This document shows positions 6,540-13,418 of a DNA stretch of 20,422 bases, in pieces. The notes under the pieces were generated by a model that saw only the letters and a program-made list of their open reading frames with translations, did not search any database and was not told the origin of the DNA. This DNA is from an uncultured Mucilaginibacter sp. GTDB lineage: Bacteria; Bacteroidota; Bacteroidia; Sphingobacteriales; Sphingobacteriaceae. Both the position numbers and the translations under genes were made by a program. The stretch spans positions 1 to 20,422 of the forward strand of contig NZ_CAMLOV010000096.1 in assembly GCF_946481715.1 (NCBI RefSeq), in the 5' to 3' direction. Positions within the stretch are counted from its first letter, which is position 1. Every line of letters begins with the position of its first letter.

Positions 6540-7586
6540 TTATTTATGTTGCGATGGTATGGGCAACGGTGTATTTTCTTTTACCGGGATGCCAAAGTTC
6601 GGTGTCCCATCCTTATTCCAGCCGAATTTTTGCATGCGCGGCGACCGAAACCCACCACAGCCTTGCCCCGGTTTTGAATTGGCGTGGTAAATTATCCAAT
6701 CCTCGGTACCATCGGGCGATTTAAAAAACGAATTATGCCCGGGGGCATAAACCCCATTTTCTTCCGACTTTTTAAACACCGGCTCCGGCGATTTTTTCCA
6801 CGACTTTGGGTCGAGTAAGTCTGCGTTTGCCGGTGCGGTAAGCATCCCGAGTGCGTAAAAATCTGTCCAGCACCCACTGGCAGAATATACCAGAAATAAC
6901 TTATTGCCGTGCTTCAATATCTCCGGGCCTTCGTTCACATTCACATGCGGTGGGTTGTTGGCATCGTGCAAGTCGCCGTTTTTCTCCCAATTGTAAAGCG
7001 GGCTGGAGATTTTAACCCTCGGCCCATCAATAGTATAAGGGTTCTTCATTTTAGCAATGTAAATATCCTGCTGCCCGTTTTCATCGCCTTCCCAGCCGGC
7101 CCAAATCATATACAGCTGGCCTTTATGCGTAAATACAGAGCCATCTATTGCCCATTTGTTGGTAGCATCGCCCACTTTGCCTTTAAAAACCCATGTGCCA
7201 GTTAAAGGGTCGGCTGCTGAGTTTTCCAATACGTACAGGCGGTGATTGTTGTTGTTGCCATCATCTGCAGCAAAATACATATACCACTTATTATTTAGGT
7301 AATGTAATTCGGGTGCCCACAGTTCCCTGGAGTATTGCGTGTTTGGCGGCGGCACCCAAACGGTTTTCTTTTCGGCAGATGCGAGGTTGGCCAGGTTCTT
7401 CACCTTCCATATATTCAGTTTATTCTGTAGCGAATTGGTATAGTAATAATAGCCTTTGTGGTATATTACCCATGGGTCGGCACCCGAGGGCAATAGTGGG
7501 TTTGTGAAGGTTTCAGATTGCCCAAAACCGGCTTGTGTTAAGCCAAATGTTATTATCAATACTAAAACGAACTTTACTACTTTCAT
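6540..7586 (-). CDS. Secreted glycoside hydrolase family 43 (arabinofuranosidase/xylosidase type)
   Basis: This is a five-bladed beta-propeller glycosidase, secreted through an N-terminal signal peptide (about residues 1-22, ending near GFGQ). GH43 catalytic positions are recognisable: the base Asp37 in GADPW, the pKa-modulating Asp148 in AIDGSVF and the acid Glu219 in NEGPEIL. It has a single catalytic domain (348 aa) and no carbohydrate-binding module. Its short form resembles exo-acting alpha-L-arabinofuranosidases of GH43, but the substrate cannot be read from sequence. It begins 6 nt after the HAD gene ends and is followed at once by the mutarotase, so the three are probably one transcript. 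Confidence 0.9.
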   Translation of the reverse strand: MKVVKFVLVLIITFGLTQAGFGQSETFTNPLLPSGADPWVIYHKGYYYYTNSLQNKLNIWKVKNLANLASAEKKTVWVPPPNTQYSRELWAPELHYLNNKWYMYFAADDGNNNNHRLYVLENSAADPLTGTWVFKGKVGDATNKWAIDGSVFTHKGQLYMIWAGWEGDENGQQDIYIAKMKNPYTIDGPRVKISSPLYNWEKNGDLHDANNPPHVNVNEGPEILKHGNKLFLVYSASGCWTDFYALGMLTAPANADLLDPKSWKKSPEPVFKKSEENGVYAPGHNSFFKSPDGTEDWIIYHANSKPGQGCGGFRSPRMQKFGWNKDGTPNFGIPVKENTPLPIPSQHK

Positions 7587-7592
7587 TACAAT

Positions 7593-8444
7593 CTATTTTA
7601 TTACTGCCGAGTCGCAAATATAAGTGGGCACAATACCTGTAGATGTTATGCGGTTTTGGGCGTCGGCAGGCAGTGTATTACCAGATAGTACCAAAACGGT
7701 ATCCAGCCCAAATTTATTTCCGCCAAGGATATCTGTTTGCAAAGTATCACCCACCATCACTATCTCCGGCTTGCTAATAGGGCGGTACTCGCGTATCAGG
7801 TCATAAGCAAACATAAACATCTGCGAATCGGGCTTGCCAAAACGGATAAATTTTTTGCCAACAATATTCTCTACCATTGCTGCTATCCCCCCTATTGCTA
7901 CGGCAATTTCGTTTACGGTTACGGGGTAGGCAAAATCTGTATTGGCTACAATTGCCGGAATGGCACGGCGGCGCAGCAGGTTTACGGTTTTGTTAAGGTC
8001 GTTGCACCAATCAAAGCCTTCGTCATCTAAAAACACAAGAGCGTTTACCTTATCAAAATTCTCAGCTGTAATAGCGCTAACCGGCATAGTGTGTAGCCCT
8101 TCGCTTTCAATATAATGGGCAGAATCTTCGGTACCCAAATAGGCCACTATGCCATCGTCAACCTTAAGGTCGAGGAATTCCTTGGTAAGCATGCCCGAAG
8201 ATATGATCCTGTCGGCGGTGATGGCTGTTAGCCCCTTTTTATGGTACGATTCCGCCAACTGCACCGGGCTGCGCGATGCATCATTGGTAACGATATAATA
8301 TTCCTTGCCCCATTCTTCCAGGTAATCGAAAGTACGTTCTATGCCCGGCACCAGCCCACCATAGTTTTTAATAACGCCAAACGCATCAAAAAACACTACC
8401 TCATAATTATCTATTATCTCGCGGAAATCGTCGATGCGTTTCAT
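7593..8444 (-). CDS. HAD superfamily class IIA hydrolase (NagD-like phosphatase)
   Basis: Motifs are those of subclass IIA HAD phosphatases. The nucleophile loop FFDAFGV has Asp20, motif II contains TND at 53-55, the substrate-cap region follows, a FGKPD lysine lies in motif III, and VMVGDTLQTD has the metal-binding Asp233 and Asp238. At 283 aa the length is typical. The residue two after the nucleophile is Phe22 where most HAD phosphatases have the general acid Asp. Related IIA proteins with DxWG in this place are known, so activity may be altered rather than lost. It likely removes phosphate from a small metabolite such as a sugar phosphate. It lies 6 nt upstream of the GH43 gene. Confidence 0.88.
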   Translation of the reverse strand: MKRIDDFREIIDNYEVVFFDAFGVIKNYGGLVPGIERTFDYLEEWGKEYYIVTNDASRSPVQLAESYHKKGLTAITADRIISSGMLTKEFLDLKVDDGIVAYLGTEDSAHYIESEGLHTMPVSAITAENFDKVNALVFLDDEGFDWCNDLNKTVNLLRRRAIPAIVANTDFAYPVTVNEIAVAIGGIAAMVENIVGKKFIRFGKPDSQMFMFAYDLIREYRPISKPEIVMVGDTLQTDILGGNKFGLDTVLVLSGNTLPADAQNRITSTGIVPTYICDSAVIK

Positions 8445-8509
8445 CTGTTGTAAATGTTATAAGAAATTATAAAAATCGAGAAAAAGCCGGCTCCCGTCGA
8501 GCGCAATTG

Positions 8510-8640
8510 ATACAAGTTGGAGAAAGGTTGATAGCGGCTGTAGAAAGTTATAAAAGTTGTAGAGGTTAAAAGGTTTTAATTCGATTATATAACTTTTTTA
8601 ACCTTTTTAACTTATTCCAACTTTTCTAACTTATTTCAAC
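8510..8640. repeat. GTTRAAAA-type degenerate repeats arranged as an inverted repeat
   Basis: Between the HAD gene and the kinase gene lies low-complexity DNA. The left part (8513-8575) reads AAGTTGGAGAAAGGTTG and then GTTATAAAAGTTG and similar. The right part (8590-8640), read on the minus strand, is a series of GTT(G/A)AAATAA-like units about 9-10 nt long. The two halves are inverted relative to each other. The right arm overlaps the last codons of the kinase gene (stop at 8631-8633). Nothing else is recognisable in the 186-nt gap. Confidence 0.65.
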
Positions 8641-9710
8641 TTCAGTGCCTCTATTATTTTCTCTGCATCAAAGTCGCGGTCAACCGATGGCAGGTAAACA
8701 TCAAATGCCTCCGCCTGTAGCTTTTTAGCGTACTGCTCGTTAAAAAAGTGCTTGCCATCCTTAATTACATAATTCAGGATGAAAAAGCGGTACGCTTCTT
8801 TCATAAAACGTATCTCATCGGCACTAAGCGGGTAAACTTTATGGTATTCTTTCAGGAACGTGATAAACCTATCCTCCATCATCGGCCCTATTACATAGCT
8901 GAAAACGGTACGGTCGCCCACATCAGATACTACCCTGCTGAAGAAGTAAAAATCCAGCACGCGGTAGCTCATCCTAAACCAATCGTAATCCCAGCGTGAA
9001 TATAGTTCATAATTTGGCGTGACCGAAAAGTTTCCGATGTTCCAGTCGATAAAAACCGGGATAATATCGAAGGAGGCCATGTTATATTTAGAACGGTTAC
9101 GCAAAAAAAGGTCGCAGTGGTACTTTAAAAAATCTACCTGCATGGCCGAACCGAAATCGCGTTCGTTTTTGTCTAATTGTTGCTGCAGCGCATAAATATC
9201 GGTACGCAGGGTTTTTGATGATTTCGGCAGTACATTCTTCACCCTGCTGCAAGCTTTATGAAACTTACCCAATTGCTGCCCGAGTTTTTTAATGAGGTTA
9301 TCGTCCAATCGTTTTGGCAGCCTGTTGAGGATACGCGTAGGGTTATAAAACACCACCCAGGCATCTTCTTTGCCATGTTTATAATGGTAGATATAAACAC
9401 GGTTATTTTTTAATAACGATTTCGCAAGCAAGTTCTCAAACGGGTAAAGCAAGTTATTGCTTAGCGAGTGAATGATGCGGTGATCTTCTTTAAAATGTTC
9501 GAACTTGCCGAATAAGGATAGCTTGGCAATGATGATATCCTCATCATCAAAGGTAATGCGATACACGTGGTTGGTAGATACCATAGCGCTGATATCTTCA
9601 ATGCTCCTAATGGTTTTTGAGGCATCATAGCCTTCCCACGCTTTTTTTATAATGATAGAAAAGTCCACAGATGGTTGTAATTGGTTTGCATAGTTATGCA
9701 TTTTTATCAT
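8631..9710 (-). CDS. APH-like (aminoglycoside phosphotransferase fold) small-molecule kinase
   Basis: The 359-aa protein has the layout of APH/choline-kinase fold enzymes. An N-lobe carries a candidate ATP lysine (IIIAKLS, Lys63). The catalytic loop is VFIDWNIGN at 219-227, where Asp222 and Asn227 fit the D-x4-N part of HxDxxxxN. A second acidic motif, DYDW (241-244), matches the metal-binding Asp of the family. The His of the catalytic loop is missing (Val/Phe instead). Such genes are often annotated as antibiotic kinases, but chromosomal copies in metabolic settings usually act on sugars, amino alcohols or similar; the substrate here is unknown. The start ATG is at 9710, with a second ATG three codons in. 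Confidence 0.75.
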   Translation of the reverse strand: MIKMHNYANQLQPSVDFSIIIKKAWEGYDASKTIRSIEDISAMVSTNHVYRITFDDEDIIIAKLSLFGKFEHFKEDHRIIHSLSNNLLYPFENLLAKSLLKNNRVYIYHYKHGKEDAWVVFYNPTRILNRLPKRLDDNLIKKLGQQLGKFHKACSRVKNVLPKSSKTLRTDIYALQQQLDKNERDFGSAMQVDFLKYHCDLFLRNRSKYNMASFDIIPVFIDWNIGNFSVTPNYELYSRWDYDWFRMSYRVLDFYFFSRVVSDVGDRTVFSYVIGPMMEDRFITFLKEYHKVYPLSADEIRFMKEAYRFFILNYVIKDGKHFFNEQYAKKLQAEAFDVYLPSVDRDFDAEKIIEALKLK

Positions 9711-9743
9711 TTTAGTAACAAAAAATTTGTGTTGGGGTTTTTA

Positions 9744-9784
9744 AACCGCAGAGAGCGCTGAGTATTCGCAGAGGTTCACAGAGA
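9744..9784. repeat. Left inverted repeat of the GxxExxY unit (CTCTGCG type)
   Basis: The + strand starts AACCGCAGAGAGCGC and ends CACAGAGA. Its reverse complement aligns to 10184-10225 at about 36 of 42 positions, with 15 identical bases at the outer end and TCTCTGTG identical at the inner end. The inner end supplies the last two codons and the TGA stop (9776-9778) of the GxxExxY reading frame. Confidence 0.85.
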
Positions 9785-10178
9785 CCTTGCAATTGGCGAG
9801 GGAGTGCTATTGATAACGCGTTTAATCCCATCTTTTAACTTGATAACGTTAAAGTTTATTAAAAGACCCAATCTATAATTACCAAGCTTCATATAAGTAA
9901 GCGTTTGCGCCATGTGTACATCATTAAGTTGTTCGACGCTTTTAACTTCAACTACTATTTGGTGTTCCACAAGTAGATCCATTCGATAGCCACAATCTAA
10001 CTTCACTTCTTCAAACACAAGAGGCATTGGCTTCTCTTTTTCAACAATCAATCCATTCTTAAATAGCTTATAAAACAAACATTCTTTATAAGCACTCTCA
10101 AGCAAGCCCGGGGCCTAATGCATTATGAACCTCTATTGCAGCTCCAATAATCTTACCTGTTAACTCATTTTCCGACAT
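9776..10178 (-). pseudogene. GxxExxY family protein (PD-(D/E)XK nuclease-like), frameshifted
   Basis: From the ATG at 10176-10178 the frame encodes MSENELTGKIIGAAIEVHNA and then LGPGL, the typical start of GxxExxY proteins, before running into a TGA. In another frame from 10105 the protein continues as LLESAYKECLFYKLF, completing the G-L-L-E-S-A-Y signature. Then come DCGYRMDLLV and IVVEVKS, which fit the D...ExK core of PD-(D/E)XK nucleases. One surplus base lies in the GCCCGGGGC tract at 10106-10114; removing one C or G restores GPGLLESAY in a single frame (about 133 aa). The intact 3' part alone could start at TTG 10105 (109 aa) but would lose the conserved N-terminus. The gene begins 5 nt after one inverted repeat and ends inside the other. 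It is either a recent frameshift or a homopolymer sequencing error. Confidence 0.85.
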
Positions 10179-10183
10179 ATAAA

Positions 10184-10225
10184 TCTCTGTGTAACTCTGC
10201 GTACAACTCTGCGCTCTCTGCGGTT
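10184..10225. repeat. Right inverted repeat of the GxxExxY unit (CTCTGCG type)
   Basis: The + strand reads TCTCTGTGTAACTCTGCG and continues to GCGCTCTCTGCGGTT. It is internally built of about four CTCTGYG-type subunits spaced roughly 7-12 nt. It is the inverted partner of 9744-9784. It ends 10 nt before the stop of the GS-like gene and 5 nt before the GxxExxY ATG on the minus strand. Confidence 0.85.
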
Positions 10226-10235
10226 AAAAAACAAA

Positions 10236-11594
10236 TCAAATGACCTCGAAATACCTCTTCAGCTCCCAATCACTCACGCTTTTAGAATATTGCCGATGTT
10301 CCCACAAGCGGGTTTGAGTGAAGTGCTCCACAAAATCAGATCCGAGGAGTTCTTTTGCGATGGATGAGTTTTGCATGGCGGTGGCGGCATCATACAGGTT
10401 GGCGTGCAGGCTTCCGTTGCTTTTATCCTGGTAGCCGTTGCCTACGGTTGGGGCAATATTGAGTTTAAGCTTGTTTTTGATACCGTATAAGCCCGAAGCT
10501 AATGCAGCAGCAATGGCTAAATATGGGTTGGTATCCGAGCCGGGGATGCGGGTTTCTAAACGGGTGTAGGCTATAGAAGTATTTATAACGCGGAGTGCCG
10601 TAGTGCGGTTATCCACGCCCCAGGTGATAGTTGTTGGCGCCCAGGCACCTTCTACAAGGCGTTTATAACTATTGATGGTTGGCGCGTACATGGGCAATAA
10701 ATGCGGCATACAGTACAGCTGGCCGGCCAGGTATTGTTTATGCAGTTCGCTCATTTTGTTTTCTTCGGTGCCGTCGTAAAACAGGTTTTCGCTTTGATCT
10801 TCGCTCCACAGGCTTTGGTGTATGTGGCCACTGCAACCCGGCAAATTTTGGTTCCACTTGGCCATAAAGGTTGCGGTGATGCCGTGCTTGCTGGCTATCT
10901 CCTTTACTGCGGTTTTAAAAAGGACAGCCTTATCAGCGGCTTCCAATGTTCCGCAATGCTCAATAGCAGCTTCGTAAACACCTGGCCCTGTTTCGGTATG
11001 GAGGCCTTCGATCGGGATATTAAATTGGGTAAGCAAATTAAACAGATCGTAATAAAAATCGCTGTTTTGCGAGGTGCGGAGTACAGAATAGCCAAACATG
11101 CCGGGCGTTAATGGTTCCATATTGGCAAAGCCTTTGCTTTGTAAACTTTGCGGCGTCTCTTTAAAATTGAACCACTCAAACTCTTGCGCAAACTCGGCAT
11201 GGTAACCCATCGCTTTGCATTCGGCAACTATATTTTTTAATAAACTGCGCGGATCGGCCGGTACGGTATTGCCATGCGGCCCGCTGTAATCTGCCAAAAA
11301 AAACGGGATATTATCCTGCCAGGGCACATTACGAAAGGTAGAAAGGTCGATATAGCAAAGTTTGTCGGGGTAGCCGGTATGCCAGCCTGTTAGCTGTACA
11401 TTATCATAACAAACATCGCTGCTATCCCACCCAAAAACCACATCGCAAAACCCGTAGCCGGTTTTTAGCCCGTCGAGGAATTTTTTGGTACTGATCACTT
11501 TACCGCGTAAAACGCCATCGATGTCGGCAAAGGCAAATTTAACTTTTGAGATGTTGTTTTCTTTGATGTAGGCTATTACCTGTTCCTGGTTCAT
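10236..11594 (-). CDS. Glutamine synthetase family protein, PuuA/FluG-like gamma-glutamyl ligase
   Basis: This is an ATP-dependent ligase of the glutamine synthetase fold (452 aa). Active-site positions are intact: metal-binding Glu138 and Glu140 in QEFEWF, Glu201 and Glu208 in ETGPGVYE, His257/His259 in GCSGHIH, and Arg330/Arg335 in DNRTTALR, plus ETRIPGSDTNPYLA near the C-terminus. The N-terminus has the DIDGVLRGK segment characteristic of PuuA/FluG-like homologues rather than housekeeping GlnA, and the NLYDLP adenylylation site of GlnA is absent. It therefore probably gamma-glutamylates an amine rather than ammonia, but the acceptor is unknown. It is divergent from a gamma-glutamylcyclotransferase-like gene 42 nt away, and a true GSII lies close by. 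Confidence 0.85.
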   Translation of the reverse strand: MNQEQVIAYIKENNISKVKFAFADIDGVLRGKVISTKKFLDGLKTGYGFCDVVFGWDSSDVCYDNVQLTGWHTGYPDKLCYIDLSTFRNVPWQDNIPFFLADYSGPHGNTVPADPRSLLKNIVAECKAMGYHAEFAQEFEWFNFKETPQSLQSKGFANMEPLTPGMFGYSVLRTSQNSDFYYDLFNLLTQFNIPIEGLHTETGPGVYEAAIEHCGTLEAADKAVLFKTAVKEIASKHGITATFMAKWNQNLPGCSGHIHQSLWSEDQSENLFYDGTEENKMSELHKQYLAGQLYCMPHLLPMYAPTINSYKRLVEGAWAPTTITWGVDNRTTALRVINTSIAYTRLETRIPGSDTNPYLAIAAALASGLYGIKNKLKLNIAPTVGNGYQDKSNGSLHANLYDAATAMQNSSIAKELLGSDFVEHFTQTRLWEHRQYSKSVSDWELKRYFEVI

Positions 11595-11669
11595 GCGGCT
11601 TAGTATAAAAATGCCAATTTAAGCAAGATAAATTTTATGAAGGACATATATTTACGAGTATATTTAACT

Positions 11670-12083
11670 ATGCCCGATGTGTTTTTGTTTGTATACGGAA
11701 CTTTGCTGCAAAGCAATAGTCAATTTGCCAAATATTTAAGGCAGCACTCCCGGTTTTATAGCGCCGGAAAGATACGTGGATTTTTATACGACGTTGGCGA
11801 GTACCCGGCATTTGTAGCCGATAACAAGGCTGGTTATGTTTTTGGCAGTTTGTACAGTATAGAAAACCTGGAGATGTTATTCCAAATAGATGCCTACGAG
11901 GGTGTCGGCCCCGATGAGGAACAACCCAATTTATACACAAGGGTAATTTTACCGGTCGAAACGGAGATAAAACAGGTTGATGCCTGGGTATATGTGTACA
12001 ACTTGCCGGTTTTGGGTTTACCGCGAATAGAAGCGGGCGATTACCTAAAATACTTAGGGCAAAAAAAATCCCCCGGTAGTTAA
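11670..12083 (+). CDS. Gamma-glutamylcyclotransferase / AIG2-like family protein
   Basis: This small (137 aa) single-domain protein starts MPDVFLFVYGTLL, with the signature YGTL loop at residues 9-12, and contains the IDAYEG segment whose Glu matches the catalytic Glu of the GGCT fold, followed by LYTRVIL. The family cleaves gamma-glutamyl amines or amides, releasing 5-oxoproline. An in-frame ATG at 11637 would add 11 residues; I prefer 11670 because the fold begins there. It is divergent from the PuuA-like ligase and convergent with GSII. Its last codons (QKKSPGS) are encoded by the A-tract and stem of the GSII terminator on the other strand, so the C-terminal tail is probably unstructured. 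Confidence 0.85.
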   Translation: MPDVFLFVYGTLLQSNSQFAKYLRQHSRFYSAGKIRGFLYDVGEYPAFVADNKAGYVFGSLYSIENLEMLFQIDAYEGVGPDEEQPNLYTRVILPVETEIKQVDAWVYVYNLPVLGLPRIEAGDYLKYLGQKKSPGS

Positions 12084-12092
12084 ACCGGAGGA
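12061..12092 (-). terminator. Rho-independent terminator of the GSII gene
   Basis: On the minus strand a hairpin TCCTCCGGT-loop-ACCGGGGGA (12092-12084 and 12077-12069, one A/C mismatch, 6-nt loop TTAACT) is followed immediately by eight Ts (12068-12061). It lies about 30 nt after the GSII stop. It overlaps the last codons and stop of the convergent + strand gene. Confidence 0.85.
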
Positions 12093-12122
12093 TCCTATAA
12101 GATCAGTTAATTAAAAGGGGTA

Positions 12123-13133
12123 TTACAATTTTGCAGATTTAACTGTTTTGATGATAACCGCAGCAACTTTGTACGGATCGGCAGCCGAGTTAGGGCGACG
12201 GTCTTCCAGGTAACCACTCCAGTCGTGATCAACTGTGTAAAGCGGGATACGGATAGAAGCACCACGATCTGATACGCCGTAGCTGAAATCGTTGATGGAA
12301 GCAGTTTCGTGCTTACCAGTTAAACGCAGATGGTTATCAGCACCATATACAGCAACACACTCAGCAACCGCAGGGCGGAAAGCCTCGCAGATAGCAGTGA
12401 AAGTTTCTTTGCTGTTTGCAGTACGTAAAGTTGTGTTAGAGAAATTAGCGTGCATACCGCTACCGTTCCAGTCTAAAGTACCTAACGGTTTGCAATGCCA
12501 GTTGATAGATACACCATGTGCTTCGCCTATACGCTCTAATAAATAACGTGCAACCCAAATTTGGTCACCTGCTTCTTTAGCGCCTTTAGCAAATATTTGG
12601 AATTCCCATTGGCCTGCAGCAACCTCAGCGTTGATACCTTCAACGTTTAAGCCAGCATCTAAACAAGCATCTAAGTGCTCTTCAACAATATCGCGGCCGT
12701 AAGCGTTGTTAGCACCTACCGAGCAATAGTAAGGGCCTTGCGGGCCAGGGTAGCCACCAGCCGGGAAACCAAGCGGTTTGTTAGTTGCAGGATCCCACAG
12801 GAAGTATTCCTGCTCAAAACCAAACCAGAAATCGTTATCATCATCCTGGATAAGCGCGCGGCCGTTAGACTCATGTGCTTCGCCTTTAGAATCCAATACT
12901 TCGCACATAACCAGGTATGCATCTTTGCGTTGCGGATCAGGACATGTAAATACCGGTTTCAAAACGCAATCAGATGAACCACCCGGTGCCTGCTCGGTAG
13001 ATGAACCGTCAAAGCTCCAGTTATCCAAATCTTCAACCTTACCGCTGAAAGATTTAACAATTTTTGTTTTACTACGTAAGCTTTGTGTTGGTTTGTACCC
13101 GTCAAGCCAGATGTACTCGAGTTTAGTTGCCAT
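12123..13133 (-). CDS. Glutamine synthetase type II (eukaryote-like)
   Basis: This is the ammonium-assimilating glutamine synthetase of the short GSII type (336 aa). The N-terminal beta-Grasp domain has DGSST at residues 42-46. The catalytic domain shows FGFEQEYFLWD, the AEVAAGQWEFQI glutamates, NGSGMHANFS (ATP/metal His) and the ETASINDFSYGVSDRGASIR flap and arginine segment. GSII is common in Bacteroidota and eukaryotes. There is no adenylylation site. The gene is transcribed alone, has its own intrinsic terminator and a long AT-rich upstream region. Codon use is clean and regular, suggesting high expression. Confidence 0.96.
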   Translation of the reverse strand: MATKLEYIWLDGYKPTQSLRSKTKIVKSFSGKVEDLDNWSFDGSSTEQAPGGSSDCVLKPVFTCPDPQRKDAYLVMCEVLDSKGEAHESNGRALIQDDDNDFWFGFEQEYFLWDPATNKPLGFPAGGYPGPQGPYYCSVGANNAYGRDIVEEHLDACLDAGLNVEGINAEVAAGQWEFQIFAKGAKEAGDQIWVARYLLERIGEAHGVSINWHCKPLGTLDWNGSGMHANFSNTTLRTANSKETFTAICEAFRPAVAECVAVYGADNHLRLTGKHETASINDFSYGVSDRGASIRIPLYTVDHDWSGYLEDRRPNSAADPYKVAAVIIKTVKSAKL

Positions 13134-13418
13134 TTTTAATGAAATTTGTAATTTTAAGTTTAAATTATAGTTCTGTTAAGCTTTTATTATATTCTACATC
13201 GCGAATTTAATGCATTTTTATAAATATCATAGTGTTTTTTATAAAAATTATAAAAATTTACAATAAATACCTTTATAAATTCCTAATTCAATTAAATCTC
13301 TATCAAATCTATAGTTGTAGATAAGTAAATTTTATCAAAAGCAATGTTAAGAACAAGAAATCACTATGCATGCATAACGATTAAGCAGTATGGCTGGAAT
13401 TTTTTATGCTGAAAAGTA
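13134..13418. other. AT-rich intergenic region upstream of GSII
   Basis: This 285-nt gene-free stretch separates the GSII start from the lipoprotein stop. It is very AT-rich, with repeated TTTTTATAAA-like words around 13215-13255 and a self-complementary ATGCATGCAT near 13364-13374. No ORF, tRNA or convincing structured RNA is seen. It presumably holds the GSII promoter and any nitrogen-responsive control. Confidence 0.5.
13304..13311 (-). promoter_or_regulatory. Candidate -7 element (TAGATTTG) for GSII
   Basis: On the minus strand TAGATTTG fits the Bacteroidota -7 consensus TAnnTTTG. A TTTTG lies 24 nt upstream, a little farther than the usual -33 spacing. It would imply a leader of about 165 nt. 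This is only a motif match. Confidence 0.3.

Noticed and set aside
13134..13418. Possible riboswitch or small RNA upstream of GSII
   Set aside because: The sequence is low-complexity AT-rich DNA, and no glutamine riboswitch core or stable stems could be recognised by eye.
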